From positions 1-16,281 of the forward strand of contig JANMMJ010000299.1 of the NCBI GenBank assembly GCA_031373255.1: a DNA stretch of 16,281 bases, given 5' to 3'. Below the pieces are notes generated by a model, which was given only the letters and a program-made list of their open reading frames with translations, had not been told where the DNA came from and searched no databases. Source of the stretch: JANMMJ01 sp031373255 (GTDB taxonomy: Bacteria; Pseudomonadota; Alphaproteobacteria; Rhizobiales; Aestuariivirgaceae). How positions within the stretch are numbered: position 1 is the stretch's first letter; every line of letters starts with the position of its first letter. The position numbers and the translations under genes were made by a program. Below, piece after piece: positions 7,381-13,667 of this stretch.

Positions 7381-7867
7381 ACTCCTGTTTGGCTCGATTG
7401 AGGTCTTGCAGATAGAAGCGGCTATTGCCCCGCGCCTTTCTTTCGTCTTCGGCAGTTTTGAAAAACAGCCCTAGGGGATTGTCAGGTGAATAGTCGCGAT
7501 GTAATTCCGTGTGAGTGTACTGCCCATTTGTAATGCATTCCGTCTCCTTCCAACGACCATGAATTAAGGCATTCCTCTTTGTGTTGTTGCTGCGCGCTCG
7601 TCCTGTGAGATTCAAGACGGGCTGCAACGCGGCTGGATGATTTCTGAGGGATACATTGGCTGCCGCTTCAATCATATCTACTTGATTGCGAAATCCGGTC
7701 ACTGAATGAAGTACGCTTGCGGCAAGGGTCAAATCTTCTGGCGTTGTAAGGCTTCGAAATAGCATCGCCATCTGCCATTCAACAGAGGACCAGGCATCGA
7801 CTGCATTGGCAAACGCGAGTAGAACGTCATTTTTAGGTGGTTTATAGATTTTGATTGGTGACGCCAT
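7292..7867 (-). CDS. Transposon cargo: 191-aa hypothetical protein with HEPN-like R-x4-H motif
   Basis: The chosen start is ATG 7867 (MASPIKIYKPPKNDVLLAF). The frame runs on upstream to 8065 but that part is Ser/Arg-rich and looks non-coding. The protein is mostly helical: FANAVDAWSSVEWQMAMLFRSL, then VTGFRNQVDMIEAAANVSL, then TKRNALIHGRW, where R98-N99-x3-H103 fits the R-x4-6-H motif of HEPN-superfamily RNases and related helical proteins. A short beta part and a helical tail (RFYLQDLNRAKQEFKQLADDLFAAQ) follow. I know no named family for it; the HEPN link rests on this motif and the helical pattern and is inference. It lies downstream of the zinc-ribbon gene (136 bp gap) on the transposase strand, so it is likely co-transcribed cargo. 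A weak AGAGA precedes the start. Confidence 0.7.
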   Translation of the reverse strand: MASPIKIYKPPKNDVLLAFANAVDAWSSVEWQMAMLFRSLTTPEDLTLAASVLHSVTGFRNQVDMIEAAANVSLRNHPAALQPVLNLTGRARSNNTKRNALIHGRWKETECITNGQYTHTELHRDYSPDNPLGLFFKTAEDERKARGNSRFYLQDLNRAKQEFKQLADDLFAAQSQMGQIVPPRPPAKYSP

Positions 7868-8192
7868 GGCGAAGTCTCTGAAGGAAGAAGATTTGAAACG
7901 CGATGATCTCGCACTGAAAGTGCTGCGGACGCCACCACAACCCCACAAGCCGCGTTCAAACGGCATTGTGAGAAGTGGGGCAGACGAAACAGAAATTGTG
8001 TTTTCAGTGCTTGCGCTTGAAAGCTTTGCGAGCGATCCCGAGAGCAAGCTTTCTCGTGGCCTCACGAGCGAGCGTCTTGAAGTCTCTGTAAGGCCCTATC
8101 TCGGTCCCGCAGTCCCCGCATTTGATGATGGTGTCGTTGGTTACGTCATCAGGAAAAACAATGGGCGCACTACATTCTTTGCACTTAAATGA
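7866..8192 (+). CDS. Doubtful small ORF opposite the cargo genes
   Basis: A 108-aa frame from ATG 7866, inside the CCATGG that also holds the start of the minus-strand 191-aa gene. The first 28 residues (MAKSLKEEDLKRDDLALKV, then LRTPPQPHK) look like a real small protein, of a kind common near accessory genes. The rest runs antisense to the zinc-ribbon gene and looks less natural. A weak GGTGA lies before the start. The N-terminal half may be genuine, with the remainder open by chance because of the gene on the other strand. No function is suggested. Confidence 0.25.
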   Translation: MAKSLKEEDLKRDDLALKVLRTPPQPHKPRSNGIVRSGADETEIVFSVLALESFASDPESKLSRGLTSERLEVSVRPYLGPAVPAFDDGVVGYVIRKNNGRTTFFALK

Positions 8193-8216
8193 GGCTGCGA
8201 CAGTATCTTTGGACAT
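8004..8216 (-). CDS. Transposon cargo: 70-aa Cys4 zinc-ribbon protein
   Basis: A short protein from ATG 8216, with GAGAGGA as ribosome site about nine bases upstream. Two CxxC knuckles, C12-KE-C15 and C33-GD-C36, are separated by 17 residues (CKECSAPIVFPDDV..., then IIKCGDCGTEIGPY), the layout of a small treble-clef or zinc ribbon. A basic helical tail (FKTLAREATRKLALGIARKAFKRKH) could bind nucleic acid. It lies 137 bp downstream of the transposase stop on the same strand, with a 13-bp hairpin between them, and ahead of the HEPN-like gene. Not a named family to me; a regulatory or DNA/RNA-binding accessory role in the element is inference. Confidence 0.72.
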   Translation of the reverse strand: MSKDTVAASFKCKECSAPIVFPDDVTNDTIIKCGDCGTEIGPYRDFKTLAREATRKLALGIARKAFKRKH

Positions 8217-8248
8217 TGGTAGTCATCCTCTCATACAGGTTGATTACA

Positions 8249-8280
8249 GATTCGGGAGACGCGCAAACGTCTCCCGAATC
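8249..8280. other. Perfect 13-bp hairpin between transposase and cargo genes
   Basis: The arms GATTCGGGAGACG (8249-8261) and CGTCTCCCGAATC (8268-8280) are fully complementary around a six-base loop CGCAAA. On the minus strand it lies 73 bp after the transposase stop and 32 bp before the zinc-ribbon start. No T-run follows on either strand, so it is not a standard intrinsic terminator; it could stabilise or attenuate mRNA, or be a protein-binding dyad. Confidence 0.75.
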
Positions 8281-8353
8281 GCTTGGGACAGTTTAGCATT
8301 TTGGAGATTTCTCAGCGCGCTTGCGCCTGTGGATAAGTCGCCTAGCCCACTGC

Positions 8354-9277
8354 TTAGGCGTAGCGGGTTTCGTCAGTCCGCCGATAGGTGAGGCGCTTGC
8401 CAACTAGACCAGCGATGGCTTTTTCTGCGCGCAATTCATCGTTGACACCTAATCCGGCACGATTGCTGTACCTGAAATCGAACTCGGCAAGATAACGGCT
8501 CAAGTGCGCTTCGCTGACATGGTGATAGACGCCATATATGCCACGCTTGAGGATGCTGAAATAGTTTTCGCTCGTGTTGGTATGCCAGAATGTGCCACGT
8601 GCATATTCGTCGGCAGAGTGGTTCACGGTGCCGTGGCCTGAGAACTCTTTGCCGATCTTTGTGTACTGTGTGCCTTCGTCCGTCATGAGATAGGACTTGC
8701 GGCTGGCGGTTGTGACAATAAGCGGGCGAAGGGTTTTGGCGGTAACATTCGCCACATGGTAGGAGCGCACTTCCCCGTCACGTTCCACAAGAGCCATGAC
8801 GGCCTTCTTGGGCGCGGGCTCGCTAAACGCACGGTTCTTGGCCTTGCCGCCGATGAATGTCTCGTCAACCTCGACAACCTTGTTATCCCCGCCCATTCCG
8901 TTAGGCGGAACCGGGGTACGCATAGCCTCGCGAAGTCTATGGCAAAGGAACCAGCCGCTTTCGTAGGACAAGCCAAGCATACGTGCCATCTGGTGGGCAG
9001 ACATGCCTTTCTTGCTGGCGGTCATCAGATGCATCGCGGCAAGCCAGACATTGATCTTGATATGGCTGCGCTCCATGAGAGTGCCGACTGTCACGGAAAA
9101 CGGCTTGCGGCAGTCCTTGCACTTGTAGACGCCAGGACGGGTTGATTTGCCCTGTAACTTCGTGGCGCGGTCAAGAACACCACAGCGAGGGCAAACGGGA
9201 CCGTTCGGCCAATGCAGGCTTTCCAAGTGCTCGCGAGCCTTGTTTTCGTCGGTGTAGATCGGATCGGTAAGTTTCAT
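8354..9277 (-). CDS. IS1595 family (ISXO2-like) transposase
   Basis: A 307-aa protein from ATG 9277 with GAGGG eight bases upstream. An N-terminal zinc ribbon (C29-PR-C32 and C53-KD-C56) is followed by a helix-turn-helix-like region (GMSAHQMARMLGLSYESGWFLCHRLREAM). The ISXO2-like DDE domain carries VEVDETFIGGK with D138, LMTDEGTQY with D200, and HTNTSENYFSILKRGIYGVYHHVS with E237. Length and order match complete IS1595-family transposases, and no catalytic residue is missing, so the enzyme should be active. It sits 41 bp inside the right inverted repeat, whose TTGACG gives it a promoter. It would cut at the 24-bp ends and make the 8-bp duplication observed. Confidence 0.95.
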   Translation of the reverse strand: MKLTDPIYTDENKAREHLESLHWPNGPVCPRCGVLDRATKLQGKSTRPGVYKCKDCRKPFSVTVGTLMERSHIKINVWLAAMHLMTASKKGMSAHQMARMLGLSYESGWFLCHRLREAMRTPVPPNGMGGDNKVVEVDETFIGGKAKNRAFSEPAPKKAVMALVERDGEVRSYHVANVTAKTLRPLIVTTASRKSYLMTDEGTQYTKIGKEFSGHGTVNHSADEYARGTFWHTNTSENYFSILKRGIYGVYHHVSEAHLSRYLAEFDFRYSNRAGLGVNDELRAEKAIAGLVGKRLTYRRTDETRYA

Positions 9278-9300
9278 GGCTAGTCCCTCGAATAGGACTA

Positions 9301-9329
9301 TTGATACATCATGCGGCGTGGTACGTCAA
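9301..9329 (-). promoter_or_regulatory. Putative transposase promoter with -35 inside the inverted repeat
   Basis: On the minus strand TTGACG (9329-9324, within the right repeat) is followed after exactly 17 bases by TATCAA (9306-9301), 24 bp ahead of the transposase ATG. The -35 matches 5 of 6 and the -10 matches 4 of 6 of the sigma-70 consensus. Placement of a -35 in a terminal repeat is common in insertion sequences. Confidence 0.5.
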
Positions 9330-9342
9330 GCCGATAATTGCC
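9319..9342 (-). repeat. Right terminal inverted repeat, 24 bp
   Basis: Exact reverse complement of 7136-7159; the outer end reads ...GATAATTGCC on the plus strand. The adjoining CATTTTCT begins at 9343. On the minus strand the repeat supplies the stop codon (TGA, plus-strand 9326-9328) that now ends the truncated 5' half of the split gene. Confidence 0.96.
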
Positions 9343-9350
9343 CATTTTCT
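9343..9350. repeat. Target-site duplication, right copy (CATTTTCT)
   Basis: Same eight bases in the same orientation as 7128-7135, directly abutting the right inverted repeat. Confidence 0.95.
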
Positions 9351-9697
9351 GGTGAAATATAATAATTTCGAACTTCTCCGCTAAAAGAGTCAGTAAAGCT
9401 TAATTCAAAGTTATCATATGATTCAAAACTCTGAACAATTAGTTCAATGCGGGCAACAAACAAGATTTCGTTTAGATCGAAACTAAGCCACTCTGATCGA
9501 GACTGAATAGAATGCTGTGTATCCTTATTAGCAAGAAGTGTTAAACTTCGTTTCCCACGACTACTATATGATGCCAAGCTAATTTCCTTGAACTCGGCTG
9601 GGAATAAAGCTTCAAGCTTGGCCTGCAAGTCTGCATGACTGTCGATGAAATGACTTTCTTTTGCTTCGGCTTGAGAATTCGGCAGAATGCTGTCCAT
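9343..9697 (-). pseudogene. 5' part of the transposon-split coiled-coil membrane protein gene
   Basis: It starts at ATG 9697, with GAGGTGG as a strong ribosome site six bases upstream, and encodes residues 1-118 (MDSILPNSQAEAKESHFIDS... to ...NYYISPEN). After that the frame runs into the inverted repeat, adds GQLSA and stops at 9326. Removing the element and one target copy makes codon 119 GAC (Asp), and the frame continues in 7127-6071. The remaining N-terminal domain has no membrane segment; an initial helix (DLQAKLEALFPAEF) leads into alternating strands (SLTLLANKD, FVARIELIVQSF, FELSFTDSFSGEVRNYYI), so it is probably a soluble alpha/beta or beta-rich domain. The truncated product may be unstable. 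Family not recognised. Confidence 0.82.
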
Positions 9698-9803
9698 AAC
9701 CCACCTCGCTAAAATTCAGTCTTGGGTGCAACTAATTAGTGGTGCCAACGAGACGCACAAGTACAGAGCGTCGAGAAGGGTGAAATGTTGTTCGATTGTT
9801 CAA

Positions 9804-9825
9804 ATTATACAATGCTTGACATTGT
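9804..9825 (-). promoter_or_regulatory. Possible -10 box and overlapping palindrome upstream of the split gene
   Basis: On the minus strand TATAAT (9809-9804) lies about 107 bp before the ATG at 9697, with no good -35 at 16-18 bp. It abuts a dyad ACAATG-CTTGA-CATTGT (9809-9825; 6-bp arms, 5-bp centre), a size that suits a repressor operator. Both are consistent with a regulated promoter for the split gene but could be chance in AT-rich DNA. Confidence 0.3.
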
Positions 9826-9967
9826 TTATGACGTTAAGGCAAGCTCTATTTTTTGGCCTCAGCATGCCGCCGCAGGCAGCAAGAAGAAGTCGAACACCTC
9901 GCAAAGCCCAAGCGAATTGCCCCGTTGTCGGGGTGGAAGACTTCAGCAACTACGGAATCTCTCAATC

Positions 9968-11644
9968 TTAAAACAGCCCGGCGATCTGGCCTTTTTCGTC
10001 GAGGCCGATGACTTCGGCGGAGGGCACCTTGGGCAGGCCCGGCATGGTCATGATCTCACCGCAGATGACGACGATGAATTCCGCACCCGCCGAGAGCCTC
10101 ACTTCGCGGATCGGCACGACGTGGCCGGTGGGCGCGCCTTTCATGTTGGGATCGGTGGTAAAGGAATACTGCGTCTTGGCCATGCAGATGGGGAACTTGC
10201 CGTAGCCCAGCGCCTCATAGCCCTTCAACTGGTCTCGCACCGACTTGTCGGCCACGATGTCATCGGCGCGGTAAATCTCGCGGGCGATGGTCTTGATCTT
10301 GTCCCACAGGGGTGTCGCGTCATCATAGATCGGCTTGAACTGTGCCGAGCCCTTGTCGGCAAGTTCGGCGACGTGCCTGGCCAGCGCCTCGGTGCCCTTG
10401 CCGCCCTCGGCCCAGTGGGTGCACTTGAAGGCCTCGACGCCGTGGCCCTTGCAGTATTCGCGCACCGCGTCCACTTCGGCCTCGGTGTCGGTGATGAAAT
10501 GATTGACGGCGACGGCAATGGGCACGCCGAACTTCTTCACGTTCTCGATGTGGCGGCCCAGATTGGCCAGGCCTTTCTTCAAGGCTTCGACGTTCTCCTT
10601 CTTGAGATCGTCCTTGGCGACGCCGCCATGCATCTTCAGGGCCCGAACGGTCGCAACGATGACGGTTGCGGCAGGCGACAGCCCGGCCTTGCGGCACTTG
10701 ATGTCAAAGAACTTCTCGGCGCCAAGATCGGCGCCAAAGCCCGCTTCGGTCACCACATAGTCGGCAAGCTTCAGGGCCGATTGGGTCGCCATCACCGAGT
10801 TGCAGCCATGGGCAATATTGGCGAAGGGGCCGCCATGCACGAAGGCCGGGTTGTTTTCGAGGGTCTGCACCAGATTGGGCATCAGCGCATCCTTGAGGAG
10901 AACGGTCATGGCGCCGGGCGCCTTGAGGTCCCTGGCCAGCACCTGGCCCTTGTCGCGCTTGGCGGCCACGACGATCTGGCCCATGCGGCGCTCGAGATCG
11001 GCAATCGAGGTCGAGAGGCAAAGTATGGCCATGATCTCCGAAGCGACAGTGATGTCAAACCCGGCCTCACGTGGAAAACCATTGGCAACGCCGCCCAGCG
11101 AGCAGACGACCTCGCGAAGCGCCCGGTCGTTCATGTCCATGACGCGGCGCCAGGCGACGCGGCGGGTGTCGATCCCCAGTTCATTGCCCCAATAGATGTG
11201 GTTGTCGATCATCGCCGAGAGCAGGTTGTGGGCCGAAGTGATGGCGTGGAAATCGCCGGTAAAGTGGAGGTTGATGTCCTCCATGGGAACGATCTGGGCA
11301 TAGCCGCCACCTGCCGCCCCGCCCTTCATGCCGAAACAGGGGCCGAGCGAGGGTTCACGCAACGCCACCATGGCTTTCTTGCCGATGCGGTTCAGGCCAT
11401 CGCCGAGGCCCACCGTGGTGGTGGTCTTGCCTTCGCCCGCAGGTGTCGGATTGATGGCGGTGACGAGGATCAGCTTGCCATCCTTCTTCGACGCCAGGCT
11501 GTCGATATAGGAGAGCGCCACCTTGGCCTTGGTGTGGCCATAGGGGATCAGATCGCTTTCAGGAATGCCCAGTTTCCTGCCGATCTCCATGATCGGTTTC
11601 ATCCTGGCTTCGCGGGCGATCTCGATGTCGCTCTTCACGGTCAT
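9968..11644 (-). CDS. fhs: Formate-tetrahydrofolate ligase (10-formyl-THF synthetase)
   Basis: A 558-aa protein from ATG 11644, with GGGAGGA about eight bases upstream; the frame is open further upstream but without family sequence. Length equals the family norm (about 555-560). Visible signatures: the nucleotide loop TPAGEGKTTTTVGLGDGL near residue 68, PSLGPCFGMKGGAAGGGYAQ, the long NLHFTGDFHAITSAHNLL segment, GGPFANIAHGCNS, and FGADLGAEKFFDIKCR. The cytosolic enzyme joins formate and tetrahydrofolate using ATP to give 10-formyl-THF, for purine and initiator-tRNA formylation or, in reverse, formate release. It is divergent from the gamma-glutamyltransferase gene, with a 317-bp shared upstream region. 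Downstream (9713-9967) lies the edge of the AT-rich islet; a small CCCCG/CGGGG hairpin at 9920-9933 lacks a T-run. Confidence 0.97.
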   Translation of the reverse strand: MTVKSDIEIAREARMKPIMEIGRKLGIPESDLIPYGHTKAKVALSYIDSLASKKDGKLILVTAINPTPAGEGKTTTTVGLGDGLNRIGKKAMVALREPSLGPCFGMKGGAAGGGYAQIVPMEDINLHFTGDFHAITSAHNLLSAMIDNHIYWGNELGIDTRRVAWRRVMDMNDRALREVVCSLGGVANGFPREAGFDITVASEIMAILCLSTSIADLERRMGQIVVAAKRDKGQVLARDLKAPGAMTVLLKDALMPNLVQTLENNPAFVHGGPFANIAHGCNSVMATQSALKLADYVVTEAGFGADLGAEKFFDIKCRKAGLSPAATVIVATVRALKMHGGVAKDDLKKENVEALKKGLANLGRHIENVKKFGVPIAVAVNHFITDTEAEVDAVREYCKGHGVEAFKCTHWAEGGKGTEALARHVAELADKGSAQFKPIYDDATPLWDKIKTIAREIYRADDIVADKSVRDQLKGYEALGYGKFPICMAKTQYSFTTDPNMKGAPTGHVVPIREVRLSAGAEFIVVICGEIMTMPGLPKVPSAEVIGLDEKGQIAGLF

Positions 11645-11961
11645 GTGGCAGTCCTCCCGAAGTTCCATATTGGTGGCGGGACAATATCGGGATCGACGGG
11701 AACGGCAATGATCGTTACGACGCAGGTGCGTCGATTGCGACACCGTAAACGCGCGGCCTTGCGGGCAGGCTGGGCCGCCATCGAGTCCGGGGAGGTTCGG
11801 CATCGAAACCGGTGTTGCTGCGAAAATGGTGCATACCGCCAGCCGATATGATGTGAAAACCGTCGATTCCGATGCCTGTGCCGGAGGAAATTCAAATGGC
11901 GGCGGGGTTGCGGTTTTGCCGCAATGGCGGCAGAAGCCATGGTCCAACACAGGACGTCATC
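11645..11961. other. Divergent intergenic region between fhs and the gamma-glutamyltransferase gene
   Basis: These 317 bases contain no credible gene; the long frames through them are extensions of neighbours or antisense. They hold the ribosome sites of both genes (GGGAGGA for fhs on -, AGGA 11951-11954 on +) and a dyad at 11718-11733. On the minus strand a CCTCCC (plus 11790-11795) could pair with the fhs ribosome site (plus 11653-11658). No convincing -35/-10 pair was found by eye, and no tRNA or known riboswitch pattern was recognised. Confidence 0.6.
11718..11733. other. Dyad CGACGCA-GG-TGCGTCG in the fhs leader region
   Basis: Seven-base arms are perfectly complementary around a two-base centre; as RNA it would be a 6-bp stem with a four-base loop. 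It lies 74-89 bp upstream of the fhs start on the minus strand, so it may be an operator or leader hairpin. Nothing ties it to a known regulator. Confidence 0.4.
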
Positions 11962-13536
11962 ATGCGCAATTTTGAATATCCCGGCCGGTCGGCAGCCTAT
12001 GCGCGGCACGGCATGGCCGCGACATCCTCGCCGCTTGCCACACTCGCGGCCATCGACGTGCTGCGGGGCGGCGGCAATGCAGTGGACGCGGCCGTCACAG
12101 CCTCGGCCGTGCTGTGCGTGACCGAACCGGCCATGACCGGCATTGGCGGCGATTGCTTTGCCCTGGTCGGCAAACCAGATGGTACCGTGCTGGGATTGAA
12201 CGGATCGGGACGATCCGGGATTGCGGCGGATGCCGACTGGCTCAAGCGATCCGGCCTGACCAGGATCGCGGAAAACAGCGTGCATTCCGTGACTGTTCCC
12301 GGCGCAATCGATGCCTGGGACAAGCTGCTCGCCGCACAGGGCACGATGGATCTGAAGGAAGCGTTGCAGCCCGCCATCCGGCTGGCGGAGGAAGGTGTGC
12401 CGGTGACGCCACGGGTTGCCGCCGACTGGCCGAAAGTGGTGGAGGCGCTGCGCGGCGATGAGGGCGGCCAGCACTTCCTCAAGGATGGCCGGGCCCCACG
12501 GGTTGGTGAAGTGATGCGCTATCCGGCCTTTGCCCGCAGCCTGCGGCTGATTGCCAGCGAGGGCCGTGACGTGTTCTACCGGGGCGCCATCGCAGAGGAG
12601 ATCGTGGGGCATCTGGCGAAGCGCGGCAGCTTGCTGAGTCTTGCTGATTTTGCTGCCACGGAGGCAAACTGGGTCAAACCCGTCGCTACCCGCTTTGCCG
12701 GACATGATATTCTGGAGATCCCGCCCAATGGCCAGGGGCTGACGGTGCTGATCGCCCTCAACATCCTCAGCCATACCGGTTTGCGCCGCCATGACGCCGG
12801 GAGTGCCGGGCACTACCACCTGATGCTCGAAGCCCTGAAGCTCGCCTGGATCTTCCGCAACCGGCATATCGGCGATCCGGATTTTTCCGACATTCCTGTC
12901 GCGGAACTGCTGAACGATGAAAAAGCCGCAAAGCTGGCGGCGATGATTGACCTGAACAAGGCCATCGACGTGGACGTGGCCCTGCCGCAGTCAGACACGG
13001 TCTATCTCTCGGTGATCGACCGGAACCGGCTGGGGGTCTCATTCATCAATTCCGTGTTTGATTCCTTCGGCTCGGGGATCATCCTGCCGGAGGGTGGATT
13101 TGCGCTGCAGAACCGCGGGGCTGGATTTGTCACCACGCCAGGCCATCCCAACTGCATCGGTCCCGGCAAACGGCCACTCCACACCATCATTCCCGCCATG
13201 GCGAAAAAGGACGGCAAGATTGACATGGCTTTCGGGGTGATGGGCGGCGACTTCCAGCCCATGGGGCACATGATGGTGGCGGTGAACCGGTATGTCTACG
13301 GCATGGACCCGCAGGAGGCCATCGACATGGCGCGGGTGTTCCCCGCGAATGGCGAAGTCATGTTTGAGGCGGCGCTTCCTGCGAGCGTCCAGGCGGGCCT
13401 TGCTGAACGGGGGCACCGGCTGAAGCCTTCGGGCGGCCCGATGGGTGGCGGACAGGCCATCGCCATCGATTGGGAAAACGGCATTCTGATTGGCGGTTCA
13501 GAACCCCGCAAGGACGGGCTGGCGCTCGGCTATTAG
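11962..13536 (+). CDS. ggt: Gamma-glutamyltransferase family protein (Ntn hydrolase)
   Basis: The start chosen is ATG 11962, preceded by AGGA at 11951-11954, giving 524 aa; the frame is open back to 11872 but the added 30 residues lack family sequence. The N-terminal part has the conserved GMAATSSPLATLAAIDVLRGGGNAVDAA and TGIGGDCF motifs. The small-subunit junction is SDTVYLSVIDRNR, where Thr346 should be the autocleavage and catalytic threonine, followed by SFINSVFDSFGSG and PGKRPLHTIIPAM. The enzymes cleave gamma-glutamyl bonds of glutathione and similar amides, and some relatives act on other acylated substrates. No signal peptide is visible, unlike E. coli periplasmic Ggt, so it is likely cytoplasmic, as in the YwrD-like branch; the gene symbol denotes the family only. 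Confidence 0.88.
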   Translation: MRNFEYPGRSAAYARHGMAATSSPLATLAAIDVLRGGGNAVDAAVTASAVLCVTEPAMTGIGGDCFALVGKPDGTVLGLNGSGRSGIAADADWLKRSGLTRIAENSVHSVTVPGAIDAWDKLLAAQGTMDLKEALQPAIRLAEEGVPVTPRVAADWPKVVEALRGDEGGQHFLKDGRAPRVGEVMRYPAFARSLRLIASEGRDVFYRGAIAEEIVGHLAKRGSLLSLADFAATEANWVKPVATRFAGHDILEIPPNGQGLTVLIALNILSHTGLRRHDAGSAGHYHLMLEALKLAWIFRNRHIGDPDFSDIPVAELLNDEKAAKLAAMIDLNKAIDVDVALPQSDTVYLSVIDRNRLGVSFINSVFDSFGSGIILPEGGFALQNRGAGFVTTPGHPNCIGPGKRPLHTIIPAMAKKDGKIDMAFGVMGGDFQPMGHMMVAVNRYVYGMDPQEAIDMARVFPANGEVMFEAALPASVQAGLAERGHRLKPSGGPMGGGQAIAIDWENGILIGGSEPRKDGLALGY

Positions 13537-13667
13537 TGCAATATTTGCCATTGTTTCGCGTTTCTTAAGGAATCGGGGCATAGTTTGGCCGAGGGCGTGA
13601 TTCGGAGCGGGCTATTGGCCCGATTCGATGCACAAAACGATAATACGGCAGTGTTCATGGAGGCCTC

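Larger units (their letters stand above)
7136..9342 (-). mobile_element. IS1595/ISXO2-type transposon with cargo genes, 2207 bp, apparently intact
   Basis: The boundaries are exact: perfect 24-bp terminal inverted repeats (7136-7159 and 9319-9342) and an 8-bp target duplication. The transposase (9277-8354) is an ISXO2-like DDE enzyme of the IS1595 family. Between it and the left end lie a zinc-ribbon protein, a 191-aa HEPN-like protein and one or two small + strand ORFs, so about half the element is cargo. Some IS1595 subgroups are known to carry passenger genes; which subgroup this belongs to would need a database comparison. The element's base composition is intermediate between the AT-rich gene it interrupts and the GC-rich chromosome. 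Strand is given as that of the transposase. Confidence 0.93.

Noticed and set aside
7868..8065. N-terminal extension of the 191-aa cargo protein up to 8065
   Set aside because: The extension is Ser/Arg-rich without secondary-structure pattern and would overlap the zinc-ribbon gene; ATG 7867 is the first start giving protein-like sequence.
7128..9350. CRISPR array or integrase-type genomic island
   Set aside because: There are no regularly spaced repeats, no cas-like genes and no integrase; the structure is fully explained by an IS1595-type insertion.
9785..11851. Very long + strand frame of 688 codons
   Set aside because: It is antisense to fhs, whose translation matches a conserved enzyme end to end; the + frame has no recognisable motifs and an Arg/His/Gly-rich shadow composition.
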